DNA of 64,000 bases from Sinonovacula constricta. Lineage: Eukaryota; Mollusca; Bivalvia; Cardiida; Solecurtidae. The stretch is taken from the NCBI GenBank assembly GCA_007844125.1, contig CM017557.1, forward strand, positions 57,550,857-57,614,856, in the 5' to 3' direction. The notes beneath the pieces are model-generated. The model searched no databases and was not told the DNA's origin. It saw only the letters and a list, made by a program, of their open reading frames with translations. The translations under genes were made by a program, and so were the position numbers. Shown piece after piece: positions 21,472 through 33,052 of the stretch (positions within the stretch are counted from its first letter, which is position 1; each line of letters begins with the position of its first letter).

Positions 21472-21720
21472 TTTGTTTGTTTTGTTTTTGAAATACATTT
21501 CAGCGACCAATTATGATCATTTAAGAAATATCCAGCTTTTGGGTGGAGGAAGACCCCAGACACATGTCTGGATAGAGTCACCATCGCACCGTAAGTCAGC
21601 TGGAAGACCTTCCCACATTAAGTCCTTTGCCCCGAATGGGACTCGAACCCACGCAGTAAGAGGCTAAATAGTTAGAGGAGTTTCAAATCGGCGACTATCA
21701 CTATGCCACGGATGTCACCA
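21472..21720 (-). repeat. SINE-A, near full length, with imperfect TSD
   Basis: It has the order tail, GGGTGGAGGAAGACCCCAGA, 'gtaagtcagctggaagaccttcccacattaagtcc', GGGACTCGAACCCACGCAGT (complement of a consensus B-box), then the head. TTAATGAAAGT (21461-21471) and TTAATTAAAGT (21721-21731) form an 11 bp duplication with one difference. Confidence 0.9.
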
Positions 21721-22427
21721 TTAATTAAAGTATAGCAGAGATAGTTTGTCATAATAAGGCTTGGTTGATCCAGAGCATTTATTAATGCTGATAGGTGCAA
21801 GACTGTGTTAAATAGTCATATACATGTAATGTTATCGCACTGAAGGCAGCACACAGTGACATATGTATGGCCCAACGATGTAAATGTTTCTAGATGCAAA
21901 ATCATTGTAAACTTTTACATTGCATTATCACTGTAGTAACAGCAATGTATACTTAGTGTTTCAAGTGGTCAATGTCTTGAAACAGCTAATGATGGGAAGG
22001 TATACCTCAATAAACAAAATAATCAAAGCACTTTCAGGACCATGTATGCCACATTCCCATCTTATCACCCAAACTTCAACGTTGCTTGAAATCATTGTAA
22101 TCCTGGATTATTTTAATTGACATGTGAAGATTTCAGAGGATCATGTCCAGTGTTGTCCATTAGAGACAGTCACTGACATGAAAGACCAAGACCTCGTGTC
22201 AGCTGTCAATAATGTCAATATAAAACCTTCACCTACTAAATCATTCACTTTAAGGTATTTTAAGTAATTTTCTGTCAAATACATCCATAATAACACAACA
22301 TACAGCAAGACTTTCATGCAGAAATATAAATCATAACCAGTTAACCCACAGACGGGCAGACTGATCATGTTCTACACCATCTGTCAAATTCTTGGATGAT
22401 TTGGTGCCTAGTAAATCAGAAAGCACT

Positions 22428-22792
22428 TTAAAGGTTTGGAACAAATATTGTTTTCTCAAATAACCAAATAAGTCATTGTTAACTACAAAAAGGTCCTGCA
22501 AAATGCTGTTCATTGATGCCCTAGATCTGTGTGAACATTGAAGCATAAATCCCCACTCGTCACTGACGTTAATTTTATTTATTTATAGATTTATTTATAG
22601 ATTTAGAAAGAATAAACATTTAGAGTGATTTTTTTTGCAATGTGTAGTAGCTAACAATATAGGTAGTGTTCGAAATTGTCTTTAGACTGAAGCATAAGTT
22701 TATGCAGAAATTAAGGCCAAATTCACCAAAAACAGTGGGATAATATTGTCACATGCATTTGGTACAAACAAACTGTCGGATACCACCTTTAA
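22428..22792 (-). mobile_element. TTAA-MITE copy 5, internally deleted
   Basis: TTAA at 22428-22431 and 22789-22792. The right end CAAACTGTCGGATACCACCT is a near-consensus terminus. About 120 bp of the interior is absent after 'aaatccccactcgtcactgacg'. A short ATTTATTTATAG repeat marks the deletion junction near 22575. Confidence 0.8.
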
Positions 22793-22969
22793 ACCAGTTC
22801 AGTTGGGTATAAAAACTTTGGCCTGCTACATGTAAATTGTTAAAGTGCGTGGACAGTGGCCGTTATTTAGGTGGGGTTAGAATTTCTTTTGCTTAATAAG
22901 CAGGTTTGTAGTCACTTAAATGCTTAGATACTGGATCAAAGTGATTAATATGTAATATGTACCATCATA

Positions 22970-23025
22970 GATAATTAACACTCATAGTCATATTGGCAAT
23001 GTCCAGCTATTTATTTGGTGTCTTC
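22970..23025 (-). repeat. SINE-A tail fragment
   Basis: 'acactcatagtcatattggcaatgtccagctatttatttggtg' matches only the 3' tail and the GGTGG start of the body. Confidence 0.5.
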
Positions 23026-23670
23026 ATAAGTATCATTGTAAATACAGGCTAATGCTTGACTAAGGCCTAAAGATTGCATAATCTAAGTGCATTTAAGGTA
23101 GCATTTGTTGAGCTTCAAGTCAGCAACCTCTCTGTAAAATTGAAACATTTTTGAATGGCATTCACTAAATGAATAAAATTAACATTCATTCATTATCTAA
23201 TATTATGTTGTTAAATATAATTATTGGCTAGTATAGTGTTTATCCATATGTTAAATCCATGACATAGATACGGACCCGGTGCTTGGCTGAGATAAAATAT
23301 TTTGTTTGTCATGCTATTGCATTCAAGGCAGCACTTTTATATAAGCAATGTCCCAATCTGACCGGAAATATTTCCATGGGACGCTCATCATAGTACAAAA
23401 TTAAACATATGGATGTATGAACCATATATTATGTTACACTGTCATCATATATAACAGGCCTAATGGGGGTCATTCTTTGTTGAGACATCCCATGATGACA
23501 TTAAACATGTTCATTTTGTACTGTTAGGACTGAGGTCCCTGCTAAAGATCACACTCAATGTCTTTTCTCCCCTCTCATTTTCCTGGTCGCTTTGTTGTCC
23601 TAGTTTGCTGGACAATTGACCACTGGCCAGTTAGATGGCCACTTGGCAAGCTAGATGACCAGTGGTCTGA

Positions 23671-23883
23671 CAGGGTGTCCAGGGCAGCGATGATTTACTG
23701 ACCAGTCCAGACACCACAAAAGGGACCACTACCACCCTCGGGGACATCATCTTCGGACAACTGGACGACACAGATGAATGCCTCACATTCCTTCATGCAA
23801 AGGTGAAGGTAACTGTTGGGAACCCCCTTTATTGGCTATATAACTACACTGGAGTATCAGATCAATTGACCTTAAACAGGTGA
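23671..23883 (+). other. Candidate exon, product unknown
   Basis: A frame without ATG stays open for 70 codons to TGA at 23881 in a segment of clearly higher GC than its surroundings. Its first part is acidic and polar (for example TTLGDIIFGQLDDTDECLTF). Two donor-like sites, AAG|GTGAAG after 23802 and AAG|GTAACT after 23808, end that part. A pyrimidine-rich acceptor (TTTGTTGTCCTAG) lies near 23604, but the frame is stopped between it and 23671. Just upstream, GACCACTGG and CCAGTGGTC form an inverted repeat. The minus strand is also open for 33 codons. No family recognised. Confidence 0.25.
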
Positions 23884-23934
23884 TTTTATGTTAAAGCTTA
23901 ACTTATTGTTTGTTTTAAAACTGATCTACGTTGT

Positions 23935-24025
23935 ACTACTACTATTATGTCAATATTGCTAATCCATGCTATTTTTGGAGGTGGGCCCAACACAATGATC
24001 AGTAGAACCAGCGACCATTCTCTGC
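23935..24025 (-). repeat. SINE-A fragment, decayed
   Basis: 'tatgtcaatattgctaatccatgctatttttggaggtgggccc' then 'atgatcagtagaaccagcgacc' follows SINE-A tail-to-body order with many changes. Confidence 0.4.
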
Positions 24026-24874
24026 AGATGCTTGTGAATGAAATCTGATGATTTATTATTTAAATATTATTTAATCAGATGTACCTGCGATATAATGATT
24101 CAGGCTCTTTTAACTTAAATTGCTTTATTTCCATAATGTAGATGTTTGAAATATCCTTCTAGGGATTGTTCATAGTAGGCCTACCATTTTGTGCGCTGAA
24201 TATATGATATTCTGCCTGTCTTCCATCATGTGACAGGAAGGCAGTTGATGCTATTATGGCATTTATTATTGCATGTTTCTTAAAATCAAACATTTCTCAA
24301 AAACTTTCAAATGTATAAGATTTTAACCTGTAGTTTGAAAGGTAATAAAACTGGGATTTGTTTTGATTTTCAACCCTATTTATAATGTATTTCATATTAA
24401 TAAACAAATAGGAAACAAAAAAACTACAAAATGTGTCATTTCAAACTGACATGTTTTTTTTTATTTTCTTTTAGACATGGGCTCATAATGTTTTACATTT
24501 CAATACAAACTGAATAAGACATTAAGTATGATGTCTAATGAATAGTCCCCCTTCCCAACCTCATGCTCTGTTCATACCGGTTAATCTCTTTCTTATATCA
24601 ATGTTCAAAATATCATTAAAATGGGCAATAACTCCTGCAATTTAAATCTGTCCATAGCTGGTGCACATTCCCAATCAGTACTAAAGATTAATGTGAAGTT
24701 CAAAAGAAGACAAAATGTGTCCATGGAGAGAAAGCAGGACAGATGATCCAATGGATTTTCAGTATGGGGAGATAAGTAAAACTGTAATATCAGGATTACA
24801 AGTATTTTCCTCTGCTATTTGATCGTTGATGAATCATAGTTAATGTTTCCTTTTTGTCTTTTGTTCATCTGTCC

Positions 24875-24990
24875 AAAACATTTATGGTCATATAGGCGGC
24901 ATGGCATATCTTTGGTACTGGCATGTTTTTCTCACCCAGACCCGAGAAGTTACTATTCACTGACCCTAACCCCCAAGGGTGCCTTGCAAC
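24875..24990 (-). repeat. SINE-A fragment, internally deleted
   Basis: A tail-like part ('catttatggtcatataggcggcatgg') is followed by a head-like end ('gagaagttactattcactgaccctaacccccaagggtgcc') with most of the body missing. The frame starting at 24843 runs through it and is not a gene. Confidence 0.45.
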
Positions 24991-25144
24991 TCATAGTCAA
25001 TAATTTCATCCAAACTTTTACACCCCTTAAAATTTAATCAAATATTTAACAAGTAGGTGTTATATTTGTCAATTAAAATTCATGAGGTGAAAGCTTAAAT
25101 TTAGAAAATACCTGCACTACAGTTAATTTTACTCTTGATTTTAT

Positions 25145-25190
25145 TAGCAACACCTGTCCAAGCTCAGATCAGGATCTGAACTATTTGTAG
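25145..25190. repeat. HR half-copy
   Basis: Only the right half is present: AGCTCAGATCAGGATCTGAA followed by CTATTTGTAGCC. Confidence 0.5.
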
Positions 25191-25199
25191 CCAAGACTG

Positions 25200-25900
25200 T
25201 AACAATAAATCCAGTTGCTGTTTTTATGACATTGTTACTTAGTAAGAACCAGTGTAGATAGTAACAAATACAAAAACCCAAAAGTTTCATAAAAGAAGTT
25301 GTGTGTTAATTTCCAGTTTCCATATTGCCTTCTAGGAACTAAGTTCGAAAAAAAAAAAATATTAAAGTTATTCCTTTTGTTAAAGGGAAGTTTATATGCA
25401 TTTTATGACTTTTATGTGCAAGTAAGACATCTTCACTTATATGCACTACAAACTGCATGATCTCTAAGCAATATATTTTTGCTGCCTAGTAATGTTAGCA
25501 AATAACTACAAATGAATCCAGCAGAATAAAACTCAAAGTTACATTGTGTTATTTCTAAGTACAGTCTTGATATTTACTAAGAAACAAGATACAAAAAAAT
25601 AAGATACAAAAATGTAACCATAGTTTGAAGAGAAGTTAATATGCAATTAATGTCAATTACAGTGGCACATTATGATGATATGTGCACATTTTATTGGTCT
25701 CATCATGACAACCAAGGACCATAACTGCCTACACAGGTACAGTTAATATGACAGGCCAGAATATTTCATTGGTCCCATGTAACGGCAACAAACAAATAAT
25801 TGACAGGTGCAGTTAGTGCAGCTGATGATCACAGATTGTCAAAATGGCTTTAAATTGTTAGAAGCTGTCCTTCTTTTTAATCTAACCCTTAGCTTGTTCC
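25200..25900. other. AT-rich non-coding sequence
   Basis: No repeat family or exon-like frame is recognised here, only short A runs. Confidence 0.4.
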
Positions 25901-26110
25901 ATTTTGTTTAAAAACCATACTTCTGGGGGGGTTTTTTGCTTTAATATTAAAAATGTTATGTGTCTGTGTTGAAATACTTATCAACAGGGACTGAGCAGCA
26001 AATAGTGTAGATCCTGGTCAGACAGCACCCAGCAGGGAGTTCTCTGATCTGGATCTACACTATTTGTCTAATCCTTATAAATATGCAAATAACAGGCTAA
26101 AAAATAATAA
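25900..26110 (+). repeat. Extended HR module, best plus copy
   Basis: A left flank 'ttttgctttaatattaaaaatgttatgtgtctgtgttgaaatacttatcaacag' precedes the palindrome at 25995-26070: GAGCAGCAAATAGTGTAGAT, then loop CTGGTCAGACAGCACCCAGC, then TCTGGATCTACACTATTTGT. A right flank 'taatccttataaatatgcaaataacaggctaaaaaataa' follows. The stem arms are nearly perfect over 18 bp. Blocks match those at 1325 and, reversed, at 55850 and 60860. Confidence 0.8.
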
Positions 26111-26889
26111 AATTCTCTTTTTTTCATGAATAAAGTGAAAAAAAGAGCTGGTTTCTTTTAAGAGGAATAGAAATATCTAGATTAAGAATGTAGCACCACA
26201 GGACCAACCCAATGTCATCTATGTCCCCGAAAAAGAACACAATACTATTTTTTTCCCCCATATATTACATGATTCATCAAGCTGATATAATTGTGATAAT
26301 AAAATATACAGCATCAAATCAAAATAGGAGATCCCAACTGATATAGGCAGTTCTAAAGGACTTGAAACTGATATCCAAGATAAGAGGTGTTACAAATTAC
26401 AAATAATGATGTAGAAAAAGCAAAACTTAACAAATATCTGCCCATATATAATATAACCATTTTATCTTTTCGAATCAATGATTTACTTTCTACAAACTAA
26501 TAACCAAGATTGTGTTATGTAAACACAGTAGTAAAAAGAAACAATATCTTCATGCAAGGATGGACATTTTATATATTTAAATCATAAAATGTTTCTGTGC
26601 TTTTTTCCTGGATACATAAATCCTAGTTAGAATGCTATCTGTACAACAGTTACTACAATATATTACAGACTATTTAGCCAATATAATATCAAGTAGAATT
26701 ATAACTAAACAGGTAAAATGATTAATAATTTCATAATAAAATATATGGCAAGCTCAATAGAACAAGTAAGTTCACCATATTGAAGCAGCACAGTAGTAAG
26801 ACCTGATTTTATATCCACATTCTCAGCAAGAAACAAATAAATTAATTAATAAATTAAGGAATACATAAAGAAATAAAATTGTATAGTGA

Positions 26890-27088
26890 TACATGTGAAC
26901 TCTCCTACTTTGGAGGGAGACTAACACGTTTACAGTTCAAAATTACTTGAAAATGAGGGTTGTTTTATACATTTTCAGAAATCTCCCTCCTTGGAAAGAG
27001 ACATCTTCTTTGTTTATATGAAAATAACAACTCTCCCACTTTGCAAGTGAAAATTTCCCACTTTGGCCTCAGAAAAAGTTCACATGTA
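26890..27088 (+). mobile_element. Inverted-repeat element with CATGTGAACT ends
   Basis: The 12 bp termini TACATGTGAACT (26890-26901) and AGTTCACATGTA (27077-27088) are perfect inverted repeats. A second, reverse-oriented copy lies at 38118-38288, sharing 'ctctcctactttggaggga', TTCTTTGTTTATATGAAAAT and 'actttgcaagtgaaaat'. Length of about 199 bp and no coding frame suggest a MITE. Superfamily unknown. The frame at 26960-27205 overlaps it and is not taken as a gene. Confidence 0.7.
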
Positions 27089-27099
27089 CATATAGAAAG

Positions 27100-28400
27100 A
27101 AAATATGTTTTTCTAAAAGGAGAATATTACTATGATTTCTATCAAACACAAAAGAAAGTGAGTGAAATAATTGTGCTTTATAAAAATGTAAACTATACTA
27201 GATAAAAATAATAATAAATGCTTTGAAAAAAAAGGCAGCATATAAAAACCCATTAATTTATGAATTTCTTTGTGAAAATGTATTTTTTACAGTCTCCTAT
27301 ACACTTAACTTGCTGTTCTCTATTTGATCAGGCCTAAGCCAACAATGTAGCTTCTGATCTACCTGAAGGAATCAGGATCTGCACCTTTTCTTACTGAGTT
27401 TTCAGACAATCATTATTAACAACAAATTGTCATTAGGGTTTTAGGGGAAATATAAGGGGGTTAAGCATTTTAAATACACAATGTATTCACCATTACATCA
27501 AACACAATATACTGCATTTGTGCAGAATCACTTAAGAGGTATTTTTCAAAGTATGGTAATAATGTCCAATTGTGTAAATTAATTAAAATCTAATTATTTG
27601 TCAGCCACTACTTAAATATGATATAAGCAAGACTTAATATTTCTTCAAAGTATGGGAGTACTGTTACCAGATTGTGTACATTAAATGCTTTGTTATTATT
27701 ATATTGTTAGTTTAATACTCTCCCGACTGCTAGTGGGATATAACACTAAAATAATACCACCATAATATGGTGTAAGATTCAAGGCTGGTGCTTATAATGG
27801 GGCTAGAAAATGCAGGAGACAGTAAAACTGCTGTATAATACCTGGACAAAAGATGAGCCCCCAATAAAACTATAGCAACATGAAACCAAGACAACATCAA
27901 ACCCTCAACTGGCTACACTAATTGTTTACAGGTGGCTGGCACCTTCAGAAAGACAAAATCATTTGTTAACAAAAGTACAAAGTTTTAATTTTAATAAATA
28001 TCCCAGATATAAAACTATTCATATTTACCAAAAATGGGATTTACATGATGCTTCTTTTCAGATGAAAAAAAAGCAGGTTTATATGAATATTATGTTTAAA
28101 AAGGGAGAACATCTGGATTTTTCTTTTCACAAAGAGCAACTGTTTTTTTAAAACCAAAAAAAATCTTTAAAAAACATACACAGATTGAATATCACAGAGT
28201 CAGTAAGGATAAGCTGATTTGTACAAGCATTTTACATGAATCTTTACTGAGACTTAGAAAAAGCTGGATATCCATCATACAAAGTGTGATATGTCAATAG
28301 AAAGCCATGATGTGATTTTAAAGGGCAGCTTTTACATGAATCCCTTTTACTACATAGTAAAAACAAACAAAAGAACAAAGAGTAAAACTCTCCTATACAA
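27100..28400. other. AT-rich non-coding sequence
   Basis: A weak HR-like trace occurs near 27328-27400 (GATCTACC, AATCAGGATCTGCACC). Otherwise nothing nameable. The 62-codon frame at 27963-28151 is lysine- and phenylalanine-rich from A/T composition alone. Confidence 0.35.
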
Positions 28401-28404
28401 ACCA

Positions 28405-28660
28405 TATATGTTTGTTTATTGAGTTTATCGTCCCACAGTATTTTAGTTATCTGGAGACGGTGTTCACTTGAAACAGGTATAGTGCTGCCTTCACTGTATA
28501 GCATGCCGTAAACACCTGGCATGATACCACACCCAGTCACATTATGCTGACACCAGGCCAACCAGTCGTTGAACTACATGTACCCTTATATTTGCTTGAG
28601 CGTTAACAAGGGAGCTATACGACTACCATTTTGGTTGGCTTTGGCCGGAGATCGAACCTT
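28405..28660 (-). repeat. SINE-C copy, head truncated, minus orientation
   Basis: It has tail 'gtttgtttattgagtttatcgtccca', body blocks through 'cttatatttgcttgagcgttaacaagggagc', then 'ggccggagatcgaacc' where the head is cut. ACCATATATG (before) and ACCTTATATG (after, near 28648) may be a target-site duplication. A minus frame of 105 codons (28244-28561) overlaps it and is explained by it. Confidence 0.85.
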
Positions 28661-28664
28661 ATAT

Positions 28665-29535
28665 GAAAATATATAAGGACAACCGACCTGTTGCAATGAC
28701 TTATCAACCATGTACTTACCTGGCTCTTTTATTCAGAAAATCCGTTCACTTCATAAATCACAAGATTTTGTATTCTTACAGGGAGAAAATGGGACACCAT
28801 CAATCAGATTCAGGCTGTTTTTGCCATAAGCTAGACCCCAATCTGGGGAAAGGGGGCAATAAAAACCCTAATTTAATTTTCAATGAAGCTTTCATCAAGC
28901 CCTAATAAAAATCCTGATTGACCTTTCTGGTTCAACTACATGCAGGGTATACCAGACATGGTTCATGGGCTCACTGAAGGCACTTTGGCAGAATGGGTCA
29001 AGATTTTGATTGTCTGGTTTTGGTGCACTTAAAAGTAAAGTTTAAAACAGACTTCCAGCTGTTTCCAGCTTGTATTGACGAAGGAAGATGCCTCAGGTAG
29101 AATACCCAGTCTTTGCTGAGGTAGTAAAATGGAACCACAGATTCATGGCAAGTTGCCTGTAAAGCTTCTCTTTATACTTTCTCTAAGTAGACACCTTGAA
29201 CTCTCAGTCATAGCTGACATAAACTTAAATCAGTTATGCTAACTTTTAGTTGGCTAAGCACAAATTAATCAGGCTTAGGCAAATTGTGCTGATCTAGGTC
29301 GTCAATCAGGTCTTGCAGGGAATTTTTTTTAATAGGATCTTCACTTTTTGCTGTTGCTTATTTTCTTTATGTCATGTTGCATGTGCATGTAAGTCGCTGC
29401 AAAATGATTACAAGCCAAGTTTAGAATATTTAGGTTTGTGGGTGTGGGTTGTTTTGGCAGCTACCAACAAATACTTGCCTGAATGGAAGCATGGAAACAA
29501 CTCAAATAATCTTTCTCCTTTGAATTGACATTATC
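28665..29535. other. Unclassified non-coding sequence
   Basis: A short SINE-A-like phrase ('gacttccagctgtttccagct ... gaaggaagatgcc') occurs near 29050-29100, and a half HR near 29275-29310 (TTAGGCAAATTGTGCTGATC). Frames at 28663-28905 and 29313-29528 show no motif. Confidence 0.35.
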
Positions 29536-29639
29536 AAGTTGTAGGAAGACCCAATACCACCAAGAAACTACCTGCTACATTTGTTTTTTTAACAATAAAA
29601 GAAGAAAGAGACCACAAGCCCTTATTTCCATTCTGGTCC

Positions 29640-29795
29640 TAACAGTTCACATCCTGGGTAGAACCAGTACTCTGGTAAAAACTAGCTGGAACACTGTGCA
29701 GTAAAAAGTCCTGCTCAAGGACTGGGGTTTGAACCTCGGACCCTTCCACCGAAGTTTTAATTGCCTTAACCACTAGATCATCGACAATACTCTAA
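29640..29795 (-). repeat. SINE-A-like copy with different head
   Basis: It has the body phrase 'catcctgggtagaaccagtactctgg' and 'aactagctggaac', then a strong B-box complement in GGGGTTTGAACCTCGGACCC and 'ccttaaccactagatcatcg'. The head differs from other SINE-A copies and could be a sub-family or a recombinant. Confidence 0.65.
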
Positions 29796-29958
29796 GTTAA
29801 ATAAGACACCAAGATATTGCCCAAGGTAAAACCACTAATGCATCACATGCAAGCTGAAAAGCATCTTCCTGTAAAACCTGCTGGTCCATTTAGATCTCAA
29901 ACTCTTAACAGTGAGAGTTTGAGTGCCTACACTACAGGTATAAGGGGGTAAAAATTAC

Positions 29959-30452
29959 TTTAAAGTTTGTATCCGACAGTTTGCCTATATCTTATATACG
30001 TAACAATATCTAACCTCTGTTTGGGGTATTTGTACATAATTTCTGCAGAAAAAATCAAACTTTAGTCTAAGCTTTAACGATTTCAACAGCATCTCAGTTT
30101 TAGGCAGTAAAACACATTAAACAATATTTAAAATAATCATTCTTTTCAAATCAATAAATAAGAACAATTGGGATTCCTGCTAAAAATAGACATCGACGTC
30201 ACAGTGGTAATGTGGATGAGCTATGACTTAAGTGGTTATGTGGTTTTCTTAGTTTAAAAATAGCTAACTGTGCAACGTGGCTGAGATAGGAAATACACGT
30301 TTGTTATGACAATTGTGACGTTATGTTTCACTTTTCCGACAGGTGTAAGACATCGATGAACAGCATATTGCGAGATCTGTTCAGAAAACAAAGATTTACC
30401 TAGATGTTTAATAAAAACAGTTTTGATCCAAACTGATGGATACCACCTTCAA
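29959..30452 (+). mobile_element. TTAA-MITE copy 6
   Basis: TTAA at 29959-29962. The right boundary has drifted to TCAA (30449-30452). The ends AGTTTGTATCCGACAGTTTG and CCAAACTGATGGATACCACC pair well. Interior landmarks match copy 2 closely, including 'gacatcgacgtcacagtgg' and 'agacatcgatgaacagcat'. Confidence 0.85.
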
Positions 30453-30454
30453 TC

Positions 30455-31145
30455 AAACAACTTTGACCATGGGTGCCCCCTAAAAGGATTAGAGTTTCAA
30501 ATTTATGCTGCATTACAGACCATTCAGCCTTGCATGGTCCCAGATGTTTCAGAACATACAAACAGCCCTTGACAGAGCAATGAAATTGCAATAACAATTG
30601 AGATGCACTTGAACCTTAAACTGTTAAACTGCAATAACATGGGAAGTGAGTAAATAAAAGTTATTTGTTTATGGGAAATTTGGCCTTAATAGGTTTTAAC
30701 AAATATGTTACAAGCTAGAGAAGCATGCTTAACCCTTTTATTCATAGTTCATCTATAATTTTGAAAATTCACATGATTTTTTTGTTTTTCTTTAAAAGAA
30801 ATAAAATGATTTTAATAAATGTTTGTTCAGCTAGCCATAATAAATTTAAGGCTGAACCAGTCTACAAATAAACCTTTAGTCAATCAGATTCTGCTAATGA
30901 ATGTAAATGGTTTTTAAAGATATAAAATGGCATCTACATGACGGAAAGGGTTAAGCTTAATATACTTGCCTAGAGCAAATACTGTAGTTTGAGCCAGTTC
31001 CTTTTGGTATCTCAACCAATATGGAGTAAAATTGAAGTGAATTAAAATAAAGAAAATAAAAAATAGTATGCCTTATTCAAGAATTTTTTGGAAAATCATT
31101 TATTTTACATTAATGTTCAATGAGTTCCCACAAAAGTGCATTTGG
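30455..31145. other. AT-rich non-coding sequence
   Basis: I see no repeat family. The minus frame at 30400-30597 crosses the MITE boundary, so it is not a gene. Confidence 0.4.
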
Positions 31146-31149
31146 TGCA

Positions 31150-31362
31150 AAGGTTTTGGAGTGGGAGTGGGTACCTGTGGCCTAGCTGTTAGCTGGTGAC
31201 TATTTGGGGTTTCCCAGTTTGCATAGGAAATTTCATCTGGGAATGTCTTCCAGCTAACCTGCATGCACACAGGTGATTCTACCAAGATGTGTCTTCATTC
31301 CCCAGTAATAGACATTGCCATCATGACCATTAATTGTGTCGGTGCAAAGTAAAAAAATAAAC
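31150..31362 (+). repeat. SINE-A copy, plus orientation, head decayed
   Basis: The decayed head is followed by 'gcataggaaatttcatctgggaatgtcttccagctaacctgc', 'ggtgattctaccaagatgtg', 'cattccccagtaatagacattgccatcatgaccattaattgtgtcggtgcaaag' and an A-rich tail. The minus frame at 31100-31285 is a SINE shadow. Confidence 0.7.
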
Positions 31363-31364
31363 AA

Positions 31365-33045
31365 AATAAACAAGGATTTAAGCAAGAAAAATCATCAAAT
31401 TCCTAGAATTTTGGACATGTTCAAAAAAATTCTTCATAATCCTTTTTCCTCTATCGTAAAAGATCTCTCATCATTTGTAACCTTGTCTAACTGACCTACT
31501 CACATGAGAATGAAGTCACTGCTGTTATTCTCCCAAGATATACACAGATGTCTAAATGTAGCCTCAGGGAGCCAGAAGTCTTATAAATTGTTTATATCCA
31601 ACTATAATCTGGTCAGGTAAGTAATTATCAAGGTGATACCTTTCAATCTATTTGCTATTACAGAACCCTGAAGAATCAGTATCTCTCAGTTGAGAATTAT
31701 TCTGGGCATAATATATACAAAAAAATCAACTTAAAAATTCACGATGGATTTCTTTCATATATATTTATTACAACCTTTTTTTTTAAATAAGACTTATGCA
31801 AAATATAAAAAATATTTTGATATAAAGACTGATTTGAGGTATATTTTTTTAATTCTCTCTGTGAATATGCAGGTATTTTATTTCAGTTTCCCTTTTTTTC
31901 TATTAAAAGACATCATAATAAACATAAACACACAAAATACTTTCATTTAAAATAAGTCAACTTATGATCCCTTATCTTAAACATTTGGTAAATCACTGGT
32001 AAAACATTTAATAAACCTCAATAATCACTACATAACAGTATGTATAAAAGAATCCACGAATCTATGAATAAGCCATGATTTCCTTTTCACATAATTCAAT
32101 GAAATTATTGTAGAACATATGAAAGTGTACATAATTGATTTATCATGACAGTTATGATAAAGTCATTAATGGTGTTTTTCATTTCTGGCTATATTTAAAA
32201 CTTCCCTGCTTACATCAGCTACCTTTCAGAAAAAACTATCAAGTACTGGTATTTACTTTGAAACGTTCAAGCTTGAAATGTGAATCTTATATCATGTGTA
32301 GATTAGGGGTCTCATTTCTAATTATAACGGAAATAATAAACAATGCTGGCTAAGTTTAGCACAGGTTAATTGTGAGGTGACTACAAACTGATTAAAAAGT
32401 TGCATGTTAAAAAAAAGGTGATAGGAAACAAACCTTGGCCTAAATTGTTAAAAAAATAATCATGAATTAAAAGTCATGATAATGGTGAATCAGGCTGTGA
32501 ACTTACTGCTTCAGAAAAGCATTGATAAGAAACAAATGTTGGCCTTCTTAGAAATAAAGTTCTAAGAATCCTGATCCATTCATGAGAAATGAGTCAAGAT
32601 AAAAGTGAATGAAGCCAGCAGTTAGAGTGACGGGATAGTTCTGAAGAGAGTAACATGAGAATTAAGATTCAAAGATAAGACATAATTTAAATCTCACCCT
32701 GAAAAAAAGAATAGTGGATACATCCTAAGAAGAAATCTTCATAATTAGACTGAATCTGGAAACAACCTTTGAAAGAAGTTAACTGTTTATTGACTTTATG
32801 AAATTATGCACTGATTAAAAGCAAACCTCAGTGTGCACAAAAAAATGAAAGGAAGCAAATGTATCTCCTGATAAAATGGCAATTTATATTGGCGTCTGAA
32901 TAAAACACTTAATAAAGTTACTTTCAAAATACAATTTGAGGCCATGGAGTGATTGTAATGGGGAAGAAATATTGCCTTATTAATATTTTTTTAAACTTTT
33001 GTAGTTTAAATCCACATTATCATTGACAATCATGTCAGCCTGATA
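31365..33045. other. AT-rich non-coding sequence
   Basis: No interspersed repeat, RNA gene or exon-like frame recognised. A-rich stretches near 31720-31970 and 32400-32480 account for the frames found there. Region 32460-32900 has several loosely related 'gaaa-gaaatgagtcaagataaaagtgaa' phrases. Confidence 0.4.
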
Positions 33046-33052
33046 TTATTTT

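Noticed and set aside
28244..28561. 105-codon minus frame
   Set aside because: Mostly the coding shadow of a SINE-C.
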